Positions 8,680-18,533 of a stretch of 64,000 bases of DNA are shown here, in pieces. A program made the translations under genes and the position numbers. The notes under the pieces are model-generated. The model had not been told where the DNA came from and searched no databases. It was given only the letters and a program-made list of their open reading frames with translations. Source of the stretch: Pseudoalteromonas shioyasakiensis (GTDB lineage: Bacteria > Pseudomonadota > Gammaproteobacteria > Enterobacterales > Alteromonadaceae); assembly GCF_001550135.1 (NCBI RefSeq), contig NZ_LRUE01000015.1:62001-126000 (forward strand), written 5' to 3'. Every line of letters begins with the position of its first letter. The stretch's first letter is position 1.

Positions 8680-10845
8680 ATGAAACACCTAATCGCAACC
8701 GCGATCAGTTCTGCGCTGTTACTTACAGCCTGTTCAGAACCGCAAACAACAACATCAACGCCTAAATCAGAGCAATCAGCCCCTGTTGCTGCAAATGAGC
8801 AAGCTAACCCACTGTTTGTGAAAAGCGTATTACAATACGAAACGCCTGATTTCAGTGCGATTAAAGATGAACATTTCATGCCGGCATTTAATAAAGGCAT
8901 GTCTGAGCAAATGGCTGAAGTGCAAGCTATTATCAACAATCCAGCAAAGCCTGATTTTGCCAATACGATTGTTGCGCTCGAGAAAAGTGGTGAGCTATTA
9001 ACACGCACACGCAGTATTTTTTATAACTTAGCGGGTACGGATTCAAACCCGGCACGTCGTGAATTACAAAAAGAGTTAGCGCCAAAACTAGCGGCTCATA
9101 GCGACAACATTTTCTTAAATAAAGCACTTTTTGAGAAAGTAGCGGCTATTCACAGCGAAGCTGACAGCCTTGCCTTAACTGCTGAAGAAAAGCGTTTATT
9201 AGACGTTTACTACAAACGTTTTGTGCGTGCTGGTGCAAAATTAAGTGCAGAGCAAAAACAACAAATTCGTGATATCAATACAAAGCACTCGAGCTTAACA
9301 ACCCAGTTCTCACAAAACTTATTAGCGCTTACTAAAACAAATGTTGTTTTAGTGGATGACAAAGCAGAGCTTGAGGGCTTACCAGCAGGTCAAATTGAGC
9401 AGCTTGCCAATGCCGCTGCAGAGGCAGGTCACCCTGGTAAATACCTAATTAAGATCACAAACACCACGCGTCAGCCTATTCTGGCAACACTGAAAAACCG
9501 TGATTTACGTGAAAAAGTATGGCGTGCATCGGCTGAGCGTGCATTATCGGGCGAAAATAGTAACCGTGATATCGTGGCAGAACTTGCTCAGTTACGTGCT
9601 CAAAAAGCGAAACTATTAGGTTACGACAGCTGGGCTGATTTTGGTTTAGAGTCACAAATGGCGAAAAAACCACAAGCTGTATTTGATATGTTTGCGAGTA
9701 TGATCCCTGCATTAATGCAGAACGTCAACGCTGAAGCGGCGGCTATTCAAGCTAAGATTGATGAGTCAGGTGAACAATTTAAATTACAGCCATGGGATTG
9801 GTTATTCTACGCAGAGCAAGTGCGTAAAGATAAATACAACCTTGACGAAAATGCAGTGAAAGAATATTTCGAGTTCAACCGCGTTTTAGAAGACGGCGTA
9901 TTCTTCACCATGAACCGTTTATACGGCATCACCTTTAAACCACGTAATGATATTCCGGTTTACCACCCTGATGTAAAAGCCTATGAGTTATTTGATGAAA
10001 ATGGAAAGAGCTTAGCCATTTTCTTTGCTGACTACTTCGCTCGTGAAGGCAAACGTGGCGGTGCATGGATGAGCTCATTCGTTAAACAATCTGGCCTTAA
10101 AGAACAAAAGCCAGTTGTCGTAAACGTTATGAACATTCAAAAAGGCGCGAATGGCGAACCTACGCTTATCAGCTACGATGAAGCAACAACAATTTTCCAC
10201 GAGCTGGGTCATGGCTTACACGGCATGTTCTCAAACGTGAAGTACCCGACTCTATCTGGCACCTCAGTATCACGCGACTTCGTTGAGTTCCCATCAACAT
10301 TTGAGGAAGATTGGGCCATGTACCCTGAAGTTATCGCTAACTATGCAAAACACCATAAAACTGGCGAGCCGATTCCTGATGAGCTACTGAAAAAAGTAAT
10401 TCAATCACGTAGCTTCAACCAAGGTTTTGATACCCTAGAGTACGTTGCAGCTGCATTACTTGATATGGAGTGGCATTCACTTTCTGCTGATGCACCATTA
10501 CAAGACATTGAAAAGTTTGAGCAACAAGCGCTTGCTAAACATGGTGTTGATGTACCATTTGTACCACCACGTTATAAGTCAGCCTTCTTCTCACACTCAA
10601 TGGGCGGCGGTTACTCAGCGGGTTACTACGCTTATATGTGGAGTGAAATCTTAGCGGCAGACGCCTTTGCATATGTTCAAGAGCAAGGTGGTTTAACTCG
10701 CGAAATGGGTGAAAAATACCGTAAAGAAATTTTAGAAGTGGGTAACTCACGTGACCTTATGGAATCGTTCAAAGCATTCCGTGGTCAAGAGCCAGACACG
10801 TCAGCGTTATTAAAACGCCGCGGCCTAAAAGCAACGGTTCAATAG
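8680..10845 (+). CDS. M3 family oligopeptidase / peptidyl-dipeptidase lipoprotein (Dcp-like)
   Basis: 721 residues from the ATG at 8680; an in-frame upstream ATG at 8626 is rejected because the 8680 start is preceded by gagag and opens a classical lipoprotein signal (MKHLIATAISSALLLTAC). The zinc motif FHELGHGLHG is at about residue 506, with the M3 C-terminal segment SHSMGGGYSAGYYAYMWSE. Dcp releases dipeptides from peptide C-termini. Here the enzyme is membrane-anchored in the periplasm rather than cytosolic like E. coli Dcp. A single-gene unit among several secreted peptidases, suggesting peptide scavenging. Confidence 0.9.
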   Translation: MKHLIATAISSALLLTACSEPQTTTSTPKSEQSAPVAANEQANPLFVKSVLQYETPDFSAIKDEHFMPAFNKGMSEQMAEVQAIINNPAKPDFANTIVALEKSGELLTRTRSIFYNLAGTDSNPARRELQKELAPKLAAHSDNIFLNKALFEKVAAIHSEADSLALTAEEKRLLDVYYKRFVRAGAKLSAEQKQQIRDINTKHSSLTTQFSQNLLALTKTNVVLVDDKAELEGLPAGQIEQLANAAAEAGHPGKYLIKITNTTRQPILATLKNRDLREKVWRASAERALSGENSNRDIVAELAQLRAQKAKLLGYDSWADFGLESQMAKKPQAVFDMFASMIPALMQNVNAEAAAIQAKIDESGEQFKLQPWDWLFYAEQVRKDKYNLDENAVKEYFEFNRVLEDGVFFTMNRLYGITFKPRNDIPVYHPDVKAYELFDENGKSLAIFFADYFAREGKRGGAWMSSFVKQSGLKEQKPVVVNVMNIQKGANGEPTLISYDEATTIFHELGHGLHGMFSNVKYPTLSGTSVSRDFVEFPSTFEEDWAMYPEVIANYAKHHKTGEPIPDELLKKVIQSRSFNQGFDTLEYVAAALLDMEWHSLSADAPLQDIEKFEQQALAKHGVDVPFVPPRYKSAFFSHSMGGGYSAGYYAYMWSEILAADAFAYVQEQGGLTREMGEKYRKEILEVGNSRDLMESFKAFRGQEPDTSALLKRRGLKATVQ

Positions 10846-10951
10846 TTTACCTTAAGCTCTAAGCTGTAAGTCAGAAATGTGGGGTTATCGAGTATTGATG
10901 ACCCCACAAAGATAGTAAAAAGAGCTGTCAGCCGTCAGCTATCAGCGTTCA

Positions 10952-10978
10952 GACGCGCGAAACAAGTTTCACGCCTAC
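10952..10978 (-). repeat. REP palindrome, 27-nt type
   Basis: Read on the minus strand it begins GTAGGCGTGAAAC and ends CGCGTC, with a hairpin formed by gtgaaac/gtttcgc. The GTAG head is the hallmark of REP elements moved by REP-associated transposases (family knowledge). Confidence 0.75.
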
Positions 10979-11012
10979 AAAAAGGCGCTAGGCTCTAGGC
11001 TCTAGGCGCTAG

Positions 11013-11036
11013 GACGCGATGTAAAATCGCTGCTAC
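11013..11036 (-). repeat. REP palindrome, 24-nt type
   Basis: On the minus strand it reads GTAGCAGCGAT..ATCGCGTC; gcgat/atcgc pair around TTTAC. It has the same GTAG head and CGCGTC tail as the 27-nt type but a different stem. Confidence 0.7.
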
Positions 11037-11097
<61 letters not shown>

Positions 11098-11147
11098 AAC
11101 TTTCCCCTTTCCCCTCGCAAACTTTCCCTCACTAACTTAAAAACAAA

Positions 11148-11177
11148 AAAGCCCTTACAGCGAACTGTAAGGGCTTT
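11148..11177. terminator. Intrinsic terminator of the M36 protease gene
   Basis: Perfect 13-bp stem aaagcccttacag/ctgtaagggcttt with a CGAA loop. Minus-strand transcripts run from the hairpin into a T run. It lies 21 bp past the M36 stop codon. Confidence 0.9.
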
Positions 11178-11197
11178 GTTATCACTATTTAAAAGTC

Positions 11198-14100
11198 TTA
11201 TTTACGTTTACGGCGACGGCCGATAAGCGCTAATGGTGCAAGTAGTAGTGTTAAGAAACCAAAGCTACCGTTGCTAGATTTAGTTACTTTCTTCTCTTCT
11301 ACTGGCTCAGCTTCGTTAGTTACGGCAACAGTGAACTGCTCTGATACAGAGTCTGTACCATCGCTTACTGTTACTTCAAATACTAACTCGTCATCGCTTG
11401 AGATAGCACCTGGCGTGAAGCCTAGAGTTGCAGTGTCAGCACCTGTAAGTGTTGCTGTTGTGCCGCTTAGTTGCGTCCAGGTGTAGCTTAGCGTGTCATC
11501 ACTGTTACGGTCTGACGCTGTTGCCGTTAATGTGCCTGAAGCAGACTCAGAAACAGACTCATCACCCGATACAGAAAGTAATGGTAGTGCGTTATCACAT
11601 GCTAATGCATCACCAGCAATTACGTTTGAGAAGATTGGTGACGTTACATTGCTAACAGTTACGTTATCAATCCACCAGCCGAACTCACGTACTGCGCTGT
11701 CTGATGACATACGGAAACGTAATTTTGCACGGTTACCGTTTAGTTCAGTACCGAAACGAATTGTTTCGTAGTTACCATAAACACCGTTACCATCCACATT
11801 GTTACCTGTGAAAGTATCGCGATCTTGTAGTGCTTGCGCGTCGTTTTCGATTAACGGGCCATCGTAACCAACATCAAATGTACCGCCCATTTCAGTAACA
11901 TCAACCCAGTTACCGCCGTTTACGCTGATCTCTACAACACCACCATCCCATTCGTTTTCGATTAGGTAGAAGTGCCAGAATGAAACTTCAAAGTCACCCG
12001 CAAAACCGATATCAAACTCTCTTGACTCAACTGCAACATCTGACTGGAAGTCATTGTTGTTTAGGTACATTGTTTGCTCGCCAAGACCAAAGCCAAAGCT
12101 GTTAAAGAAGTTGATATTACCGCCCGTTGCCATGCTTTGTGTGCCAACTGCTAAGTCGTCACCTGTCATTACGTTTTCTTTCCAATCACGTAATGATGCA
12201 CCTGCTACTTCCATATCGTCAGCAGTTTGTGAGCTCACTGGTGCTTTATCTTCAAAGTCCATGTTCACAAGGTAAGATACTGTATCGCTTGCTCCTTCAA
12301 CAATCTCGTCATCAGCAGAAAGCTCTGGGAATGACACTTCGATTTCAAGTGTATCAGCAGTGCCTGCATCATTTAGTGTAAACGTGATAGGTGCGCTTGT
12401 TTGTGAAGCGTAAGGAGTTGTATCGTCAAAAGTGATTAAACCATCATTTTCGAACGTTACATCGTGACCACTAACAACCGTTAACTGTGCTTGAGTACCA
12501 GTTAGTACTTCACTACCTGTGTTCATGATGCTAACAGTTAATGTGCCTGTTTCACCTTTGTCTAGCACGTTATCGTTTGAACAATAACCTAGCTCTGCAC
12601 CGTTGTAGTTTGGATCCATTGCCACATCTTTGAATGTGAAGCTAGCAAGTTTCATTTTGTCAGATTCAACAACACCTGTTAAATCTTCGCTGAAACGCTC
12701 TGGTGCTTTAGCACCTAAGCCCATACCACGCTTAGCAAATGCACCTAAGATTAGTTTGTAATCTTCTGGGTCAACTGCGTACGCTGCAGCTAAGATAGCA
12801 TCACGTGCTTCTGTGTATAGCGGAGCAACTGGAGTTAGCTTGTAACCAGCAACTAAGTAGTTAGCCATACGGTTTTGAGCTTCTTCAAAGCCGTGCTCGT
12901 TGATAAGTGCTACATAGCTTTCCCAAAGCATAGTTGCCCAAATTTCACCTGCTGCGTGTGGTGAACCAACATTAGTTGGAGCAATACCTACATCAGCACC
13001 TGCATCTTCAGTAATGTGGCGGAAAGACAGCGGGTTTACTTCCATATTGGTTGAATATGGAACACGACGAATACCATAGTAGAAATCTTCTACGAATGTA
13101 CCGCTACCGTAGGCTTTTTGGAACTTGTCGTTACCTGGAATGTTAATATCATCAGCTTTAGCAATGAACATCAGTGAGTGGAAATCACCCCAACCTTCGC
13201 CCATCGCACGGCCTTGGAAGTTGATAAGACCTGATGAGTTACCCACTAAACGGTTACTGATGTAGTGACCCCATTCGTGAGCAATAATACCGTTATCTAG
13301 CGTACCGTCTTTTAACGTTGCTTTGTTGAACATATTAACAGTAACAGTGTCGCCTGCAGCGATACCATCGTAAAGTGCGTGACCGTCAGCATAGTTCAGA
13401 CCCATGTTAGGAATGATAACTGCATCGTCTTCACCGCCCATTGGCGCTGGTTCATCTGTATCAGGGTTGTTGTTTACAACGATAGCACCAATTGCACCCG
13501 CTTCTTGAGCGTGTAGTACTTTTGCTGTGAAGTTACAAGAACCACGATCGACTAGCGCAATTTTGCCAGCCAGTTCAGCTGCATTTGTTGCAGGTTCACA
13601 ACCGTCTGTTACGCTACCAGAATCTACATCATTGCCATCAACTAAACGAACAACTTCGCCTGCGATATCAGCAAATTGCATTTGACCAAAGCCAGATACT
13701 TTTGATGATTCAAGAAGACCAATTGTTTCATCTGATGTTACAACCACACCAAAGTCTACACCCACTTTCGCATCTTTCGAGTTGTATAAGTACATTTGCA
13801 TGCGTGGGCTTGCACCGTCAGCAGGTGTTGCCATATTAGCGTTATTTAAACCGCTATTATCTTGCGCTTGTGCTTCGATTGGGTCGCCTTCTACACCACC
13901 ACGACCGTAGTTAGATACCTGCGCAACATTTGATGTTTCGTCAAAACCATGGTCATAGAAGAAATCGTGTAAGAAGTTGTTCATGTAGAACAAGTTAACA
14001 ATTGCCGCTTTACGGTTGTCGTAGCTGTTTGCTACTTGATCAACTTGGTAAGGGTAATCGAATGTGTAATCTGATGTAGTTTCAGCAGTGAAGTCACCTT

Positions 14101-15211
14101 CTGTGTAACCTTGAGGTGCAATTACATCAGCATAAGCAAATACGTTGTTACCTGATGTTGTTGTAGCGTCATCAGCAAGCCACGGATCCATCGTGCTTAG
14201 TTTTTTGTAGTAAGACAGGCTTACAAGTGGTGCATCTAGGATTTCAGTTTCATCAATTTGATCTGGGCCATCAGCTGGGATCACGTCACCGTGTGGACCT
14301 TCCCACGGGTAACCATCTTCGTCAGCCCATACACGGTAGTTAAAGTCTGCCGCGTGTGCTTTTAAGTCTTTCTTGAAATAAACTTTGCTGTTTTGCGCGC
14401 CAATAACGTAGCTGAAGTAATCGCTTTCTAGGCTGTTTTTGTCAGCAACTTCTACTTCAACATAGTATGCAGATTGCAGCTCACCCGCCACTTCAAAGAA
14501 TACTTTCTTAGCACGTGGCTGGCCTAATACAACTTTGTCACCACTTTGGTTAGACACAGTGTACTTAACATAGTCACCTTGCTCAGTTGATTTAGTTAAA
14601 GACACATTGATATCAGCAAGTTCTTTAATTGCACGTTTAATGCTTTGCTCAGCACCTACAAACTCAGCAAGTGGCGCGAACGACTGCGTTGCATTTGAAC
14701 TTGTGTTAGCGAAATAACCAGAACCTGCAACTAGGTTATATTCTTTATCCATGATCAGGTTGTATTCACGGTTGAATACTTCAATGTCATGAACTTTTTG
14801 CTTGTATTTAGCTGTGATTGAGCCAAGCTTCTGCTCAGATAAATCTGCTAATACTGCGCTTGATACACCTTTTTTAGCTGTGCTAACACCTGTTAAGGCA
14901 TTTAAATAAAAATCTGCAGCGTAAGCATTACGTTGCTCAGGAAGCACCATTGCCATATCAGGCTTAGCTTGACCTACTGCATTCCATAAGAACGTAGCTT
15001 TACCTAATTGCGCATCGAAAATAGATTTGTGACCCGATACAGTGCGACGCTCAGCTAATGCACGTTGCTGAGATACTTGAGGATTAAATTGTACTTGAGA
15101 GCTAACGCTTGAAGCATTATAAAAGCGAGTTTGTTCACTTGCCTGTACTTGAGTTGATGCCAAGATAGCCGTTACCATAGTAGCAACTGCTGTTACTTTG
15201 AATTGAGACAT
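11198..15211 (-). CDS. Secreted M36 (fungalysin-type) metalloprotease with PA domain and GlyGly-CTERM tail
   Basis: 1337 residues. Order: signal peptide (1-24); FTP/PepSY-type propeptide to about 290; catalytic domain with HEWGH at about 643-647 and the downstream Glu in the GEGWGDFHSL block; an inserted protease-associated (PA) domain around 480-610; a middle beta-rich region; a MAM/jelly-roll-like module (about 1010-1180); a cadherin/PKD-like repeat (about 1190-1290); and a C-terminal SSNGSFGFLTLLLAPLALIG followed by RRRKRK, a GlyGly-CTERM signal for rhombosortase cleavage and type II secretion. It is an extracellular zinc endopeptidase. Larger than most M36 enzymes because of the C-terminal modules. 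Strong start: MSQFKVTAVATMV with its own upstream region. Confidence 0.9.
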   Translation of the reverse strand: MSQFKVTAVATMVTAILASTQVQASEQTRFYNASSVSSQVQFNPQVSQQRALAERRTVSGHKSIFDAQLGKATFLWNAVGQAKPDMAMVLPEQRNAYAADFYLNALTGVSTAKKGVSSAVLADLSEQKLGSITAKYKQKVHDIEVFNREYNLIMDKEYNLVAGSGYFANTSSNATQSFAPLAEFVGAEQSIKRAIKELADINVSLTKSTEQGDYVKYTVSNQSGDKVVLGQPRAKKVFFEVAGELQSAYYVEVEVADKNSLESDYFSYVIGAQNSKVYFKKDLKAHAADFNYRVWADEDGYPWEGPHGDVIPADGPDQIDETEILDAPLVSLSYYKKLSTMDPWLADDATTTSGNNVFAYADVIAPQGYTEGDFTAETTSDYTFDYPYQVDQVANSYDNRKAAIVNLFYMNNFLHDFFYDHGFDETSNVAQVSNYGRGGVEGDPIEAQAQDNSGLNNANMATPADGASPRMQMYLYNSKDAKVGVDFGVVVTSDETIGLLESSKVSGFGQMQFADIAGEVVRLVDGNDVDSGSVTDGCEPATNAAELAGKIALVDRGSCNFTAKVLHAQEAGAIGAIVVNNNPDTDEPAPMGGEDDAVIIPNMGLNYADGHALYDGIAAGDTVTVNMFNKATLKDGTLDNGIIAHEWGHYISNRLVGNSSGLINFQGRAMGEGWGDFHSLMFIAKADDINIPGNDKFQKAYGSGTFVEDFYYGIRRVPYSTNMEVNPLSFRHITEDAGADVGIAPTNVGSPHAAGEIWATMLWESYVALINEHGFEEAQNRMANYLVAGYKLTPVAPLYTEARDAILAAAYAVDPEDYKLILGAFAKRGMGLGAKAPERFSEDLTGVVESDKMKLASFTFKDVAMDPNYNGAELGYCSNDNVLDKGETGTLTVSIMNTGSEVLTGTQAQLTVVSGHDVTFENDGLITFDDTTPYASQTSAPITFTLNDAGTADTLEIEVSFPELSADDEIVEGASDTVSYLVNMDFEDKAPVSSQTADDMEVAGASLRDWKENVMTGDDLAVGTQSMATGGNINFFNSFGFGLGEQTMYLNNNDFQSDVAVESREFDIGFAGDFEVSFWHFYLIENEWDGGVVEISVNGGNWVDVTEMGGTFDVGYDGPLIENDAQALQDRDTFTGNNVDGNGVYGNYETIRFGTELNGNRAKLRFRMSSDSAVREFGWWIDNVTVSNVTSPIFSNVIAGDALACDNALPLLSVSGDESVSESASGTLTATASDRNSDDTLSYTWTQLSGTTATLTGADTATLGFTPGAISSDDELVFEVTVSDGTDSVSEQFTVAVTNEAEPVEEKKVTKSSNGSFGFLTLLLAPLALIGRRRKRK

Positions 15212-15338
15212 TCCTTACGTTCCCTATTGTTATATTTTTATTTTCGGTTAACAATCATAACCAAGCCCAATGTACCCAATACAGCAATTAAAAAACAGAA
15301 TTAATTGTAAACAAAAGTAACAGACAAACAGGATTGAA

Positions 15339-15833
15339 ATGAAACAAACAATTAATATACAAGCACTTATAATAACATTAGCACTAGTATCAGGCTGTCA
15401 AAAAAATGAAATAAGCGAGCAAAATACAACACAGCAGCCAACAACCAGTTCACAAAAAGAACAACTTTCAGTTAAAGATGTTAAAAAAGCAGTCGAAATC
15501 AACAAGCAAAAATCGACGAACGCTTTTAGTAATAATGGCGAAAAAATTACCTTTGATGCGCCTACTTTAACCAAGGGCACAGAAGTCTTTAATCACGCAA
15601 TGCAAGAGCGCGGCATCGCAACGGGTGCAATTTACTTAACGCTAAAAGAAAACAGCTTACCAGTAGCGCTTAGCAGCCAATATACGCTGAAAAAAATGAC
15701 CAACAAAAGCTATCGCTACGTTGCAGAAAAAGACACTGATTTATTAAAAGTGCAAAACGCTTTTAAACAAAATGCCAATGTCGATATTGTTGAAATTAAA
15801 GTTGATTATTCGCCGATAAAAGAGGTGATGTAG
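15339..15833 (+). CDS. Unrecognised small lipoprotein
   Basis: 164 residues, start supported by AGGA 6 nt upstream. It opens with a lipoprotein signal (cleavage before Cys in LALVSGCQ), then a Gln/Ser/Thr-rich linker (about 22-55) and a compact domain with FNHAMQERGIATGAIYLTL and a C-terminal NVDIVEIKVDYSP strand. No known family was recognised. It is monocistronic, faces away from the M36 protease gene and is followed directly by a repeat island. It could be a periplasmic inhibitor or chaperone of the neighbouring protease, but nothing in the sequence proves that. Confidence 0.6.
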   Translation: MKQTINIQALIITLALVSGCQKNEISEQNTTQQPTTSSQKEQLSVKDVKKAVEINKQKSTNAFSNNGEKITFDAPTLTKGTEVFNHAMQERGIATGAIYLTLKENSLPVALSSQYTLKKMTNKSYRYVAEKDTDLLKVQNAFKQNANVDIVEIKVDYSPIKEVM

Positions 15834-15863
15834 AAGCTGTCAGCCTTCAGCTATCAGCCGTCA

Positions 15864-15890
15864 GACGCGCGAAACAAGTTTCACGCCTAC
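15864..15890 (-). repeat. REP palindrome, 27-nt type
   Basis: Identical to the copy at 10952. Two bases separate it from an opposite-strand 24-nt type REP, making an inverted pair. Confidence 0.75.
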
Positions 15891-15892
15891 TT

Positions 15893-15916
15893 GTAGCAGC
15901 GGGTTTATCCCGCGTC
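15893..15916 (+). repeat. REP palindrome, 24-nt type
   Basis: GTAGCAGCGGG..CCCGCGTC with gcggg/cccgc stem around TTTAT. It pairs head-to-head with the preceding REP. Confidence 0.75.
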
Positions 15917-15968
15917 ATCATGCGCTTGGTTCTAGAAGGAGCTGTCAGCCTTCAGCTATCAGCCGTCA

Positions 15969-15995
15969 GACGCGTGAAACAAGTTTCACGCCTAC
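15969..15995 (-). repeat. REP palindrome, 27-nt type
   Basis: Here the stem gcgtgaaac/gtttcacgc is perfect, a compensated variant of the copy at 15864. Confidence 0.75.
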
Positions 15996-16003
15996 ATCAA
16001 ACC

Positions 16004-16030
16004 GTAGGCGTCATGCTTGCATGGCGTGTC
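16004..16030 (+). repeat. REP palindrome, diverged 27-nt type
   Basis: GTAGGCGTCATGC..GCATGGCGTGTC: the stem bases have changed on both sides (catgc/gcatg) while the GTAG head is kept. It forms an inverted pair with the copy at 15969. Confidence 0.6.
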
Positions 16031-16124
16031 TAACATTCAACGCCATTTAATCAAGCTAACTCAACATTCAAAAACAACACTTTTCGGCTTAAAACTTACA
16101 GCTGAAAGCTTAAAGCTGTTTTAC

Positions 16125-16826
16125 CTACTCCACCACAAAATCAAAATAGGTGGCGGGATATGCTTGCGGTTGGTAGGTAAAATGCCACCATTCCATTGAA
16201 TAAGGGGCGAAACCGGCCTCTGTCATCAGGCTTTTAAGTTTATATCGATTGGCTTTTTGCTCTGCACTAATTCGCGGGTCGTCGGTGTTAGAAAGAGTGT
16301 CGAACATATCAAACGGTGAGCCCATATCGAGCTCTTTGCCTTTTGCATCAACTAACGTTAAATCAATCGTTGAGCCACGGCTGTGACCCGACTTAGCGGC
16401 GATGTAATCACCAAGTAACTTGTCTTTACCTAAGTTTGGATAAAACTCAGCTTTGGTGCGGGTATCTTCTAAATCGTTAACCCAACGTACAAAGTGATCA
16501 ACGGCACGCTGCGGGCGATAACAATCAAATATTTTTAAGCTCAAACCTTGGGTTTGCGCTGCTACTTGCACATTTTTAAGAGCCGCAGCAGCAGTGCTAT
16601 GCAATAAACATTTAGGTGCGTTGTAACCATCAACTGGTTTGCCAACAAAGTTGTGATGACCAAAATAACGGATATCTAACACAGCATTCGGTAGCAAAGC
16701 ACCTACATCCACAAATTCGCTACGTTTATCATCGCTTGGGTTGGCATAAGCAGTACTTGCACTCATAAGCGCAATACCTAACAAAGAAGTGGATTTAGTT
16801 AAACGAGCCAAAAAAGTGAATGCCAT
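16125..16826 (-). CDS. ddpX: D-alanyl-D-alanine dipeptidase (VanX/DdpX family, M15D)
   Basis: 233 residues from the ATG at 16826, preceded by GGA; an ATG 33 nt upstream is less likely. N-terminal signal-like segment ending ASTAYA indicates periplasmic location. Zinc and catalytic motifs: SGHSRGSTID (SxHxxGxAxD type) and EWWHF, plus the FDCYRP segment carrying the conserved Arg. The enzyme cleaves D-Ala-D-Ala. Periplasmic members serve peptide-fragment salvage, whereas VanX confers vancomycin resistance; with no vanA/vanH nearby, salvage is the better reading. It lies 18 bp from the diguanylate cyclase stop, but the gap shows no shared signal. Confidence 0.88.
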   Translation of the reverse strand: MAFTFLARLTKSTSLLGIALMSASTAYANPSDDKRSEFVDVGALLPNAVLDIRYFGHHNFVGKPVDGYNAPKCLLHSTAAAALKNVQVAAQTQGLSLKIFDCYRPQRAVDHFVRWVNDLEDTRTKAEFYPNLGKDKLLGDYIAAKSGHSRGSTIDLTLVDAKGKELDMGSPFDMFDTLSNTDDPRISAEQKANRYKLKSLMTEAGFAPYSMEWWHFTYQPQAYPATYFDFVVE

Positions 16827-16877
16827 TTTGATTTCCATAAATAACTTAATAGCATCCACTATTGCACATTAAATAAC

Positions 16878-18533
16878 TTATTCCAAGATTGAAGGCTCAG
16901 AAACTGGAGCAAGGTCTTGGCTGTATGTGGCATCGACAACTGAACGGTTACGACCGGTTTTTTTAGCTTGATATAAAGCTTGGTCAGCAAGCTTAAATAC
17001 TTCATCAATGCTTAATTGCTCAATTGGCCAGCCCGAAATACCAATTGATACATTAATGCAGCCAACCGGGTCAATGTAGCTTTCTGACACCCGCATACGC
17101 AAACGCTCAGCCAGCTGATACGCACGTTTTGCTTCCACTCTTGGCATAATCACAATGAATTCTTCACCACCGGTACGGGCAACTACATCACTATCACGAG
17201 TAACATCTAACAAAATTTTAGCCAACGACTGCAGTACCACATCACCAATATCATGACCGAATTCGTCGTTAACCCGTTTAAAGTGATCGATGTCGATAGC
17301 CAATACAGCAAAAGGGCAACGTTGAGCTATCAAATGGCTAATTTGCATATCGAGACTACGGCGATTATGCAGGCAAGTGAGGGGATCAGTTTGCGCTTCT
17401 TGGCGCAATAGCCCTATTTTACTTTGTAATAGCCCGACCCCTTTTAACATGGCTTTTCTGAGCTCATTACTTTCAAAGTACCATGAGCGAATTTGTGTCA
17501 GCTCAAGTGACGTTGAAGGGCGATCTAACGTATTTGCAGTTTCGGCTAACTGCCTTAAAGGCTGAGCAATTAAACGTGCTAACACCCAAATCAATATAAA
17601 TGTGAGTACACCTATTGGGGCGGTTTTGATAAACACTTGCCACATTAAATTATCAAGCGGTGCAAGCGTGCTTTCTAGAGGGCGCTGAGTGACGACTCCC
17701 CATGGAGCAACTGTCATAGGAGCGTAGCCTGCAAGCATCTCAACGCCTTTGCTATTGGTAACAAGCTGGGTGCCGGCGTTTCCTTTTAGTACTTCTTCAA
17801 TTACTTGGTTATCAAACACTTGCTCACCAATACGGCTTTTATCTGGGTGATAGAGTAAGCGATGGTTTTCATCAACCACATACAGATAAGAGCCATCTTG
17901 ATAATAATGAACTTGCAGCAATTCATTTAAAATACTGGCACGTTTTAAGTACAAAGTGCCGCCAATATAACCAATGAAGTTACTTTGTTTATCGAATAAA
18001 GGCTGCGACATAAAAATCAGTAAATTGCCTGCCATCGAAATGTACGGCTCGCTGATCATTGGAGTACGATACGACAAAGCCGCTTTAGTGCCAAAGCTAT
18101 CTACTTTACGGTTTTGTAGTTTCAATGACTTTGGTGATACCCCTAAAATATCGCCTTGTGCATTAACAATAATGGTCGAATTAAAACTATTGGTTTGTAG
18201 CCTTAGTCGGTCAGCCTCAGAATTAATTAAGCCTTGATTATTAAAATCGTCTTCAAGTATTTTTCCAACATAAGCAAGCTGTTGCTGAGCAGTCAGTAAA
18301 AAGTTATCGGTCGCCGACACCAACTTAGCGGCGTATGCTTTATGGTTATTTAGGGTTTTATCTATTAGTTGTTGCTTCTGAACTTGATAGCTCGAGTAAT
18401 AACTATTTAGAAAGGTAATAAGCGTTGTAGAAAACGCTAACACTAAAATTAAGCGGCGTAGGTTTAAACCATGGCTAAGACTATTAAGCACGATATTTCT
18501 CACATACAGGCCCAAAGTCCATATCGGGTACAT
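16878..18533 (-). CDS. Membrane diguanylate cyclase with Cache sensor and HAMP-like linker
   Basis: 551 residues. TM1 at about 28-44, a periplasmic dCache-type sensor at about 50-290, TM2 near 300-320 (IGVLTFILIWVLARLI), a HAMP-like segment, a short helix, then a GGDEF domain from about 385. The active-site motif is GGEEF (RTGGEEFIVIMP), with the metal Asp in LAIDIDHFKRVND, so catalysis is expected. It makes cyclic di-GMP in response to an unknown periplasmic ligand. The start is supported by AAGG about 8 nt upstream. No allosteric RxxD is obvious immediately before the active site. Confidence 0.92.
   Translation of the reverse strand: MYPIWTLGLYVRNIVLNSLSHGLNLRRLILVLAFSTTLITFLNSYYSSYQVQKQQLIDKTLNNHKAYAAKLVSATDNFLLTAQQQLAYVGKILEDDFNNQGLINSEADRLRLQTNSFNSTIIVNAQGDILGVSPKSLKLQNRKVDSFGTKAALSYRTPMISEPYISMAGNLLIFMSQPLFDKQSNFIGYIGGTLYLKRASILNELLQVHYYQDGSYLYVVDENHRLLYHPDKSRIGEQVFDNQVIEEVLKGNAGTQLVTNSKGVEMLAGYAPMTVAPWGVVTQRPLESTLAPLDNLMWQVFIKTAPIGVLTFILIWVLARLIAQPLRQLAETANTLDRPSTSLELTQIRSWYFESNELRKAMLKGVGLLQSKIGLLRQEAQTDPLTCLHNRRSLDMQISHLIAQRCPFAVLAIDIDHFKRVNDEFGHDIGDVVLQSLAKILLDVTRDSDVVARTGGEEFIVIMPRVEAKRAYQLAERLRMRVSESYIDPVGCINVSIGISGWPIEQLSIDEVFKLADQALYQAKKTGRNRSVVDATYSQDLAPVSEPSILE

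Larger units (their letters stand above)
15834..16124. repeat. Intergenic repeat island 2 (two BIME-like REP pairs)
   Basis: About 290 bp with two near-identical blocks of 'gctgtcagccttcagctatcagccgtcag' type (15837 and 15950), each followed by a REP on the minus strand and a second REP on the plus strand. The duplicated block arrangement suggests unit-wise duplication. No gene is seen; a 60-codon frame crossing the region is repeat-derived. Confidence 0.85.

Noticed and set aside
16125..16826. Vancomycin resistance determinant (vanX)
   Set aside because: No vanH, vanA or vanRS genes nearby, and the protein carries a signal-like N-terminus, pointing to periplasmic peptide salvage in a Gram-negative cell.
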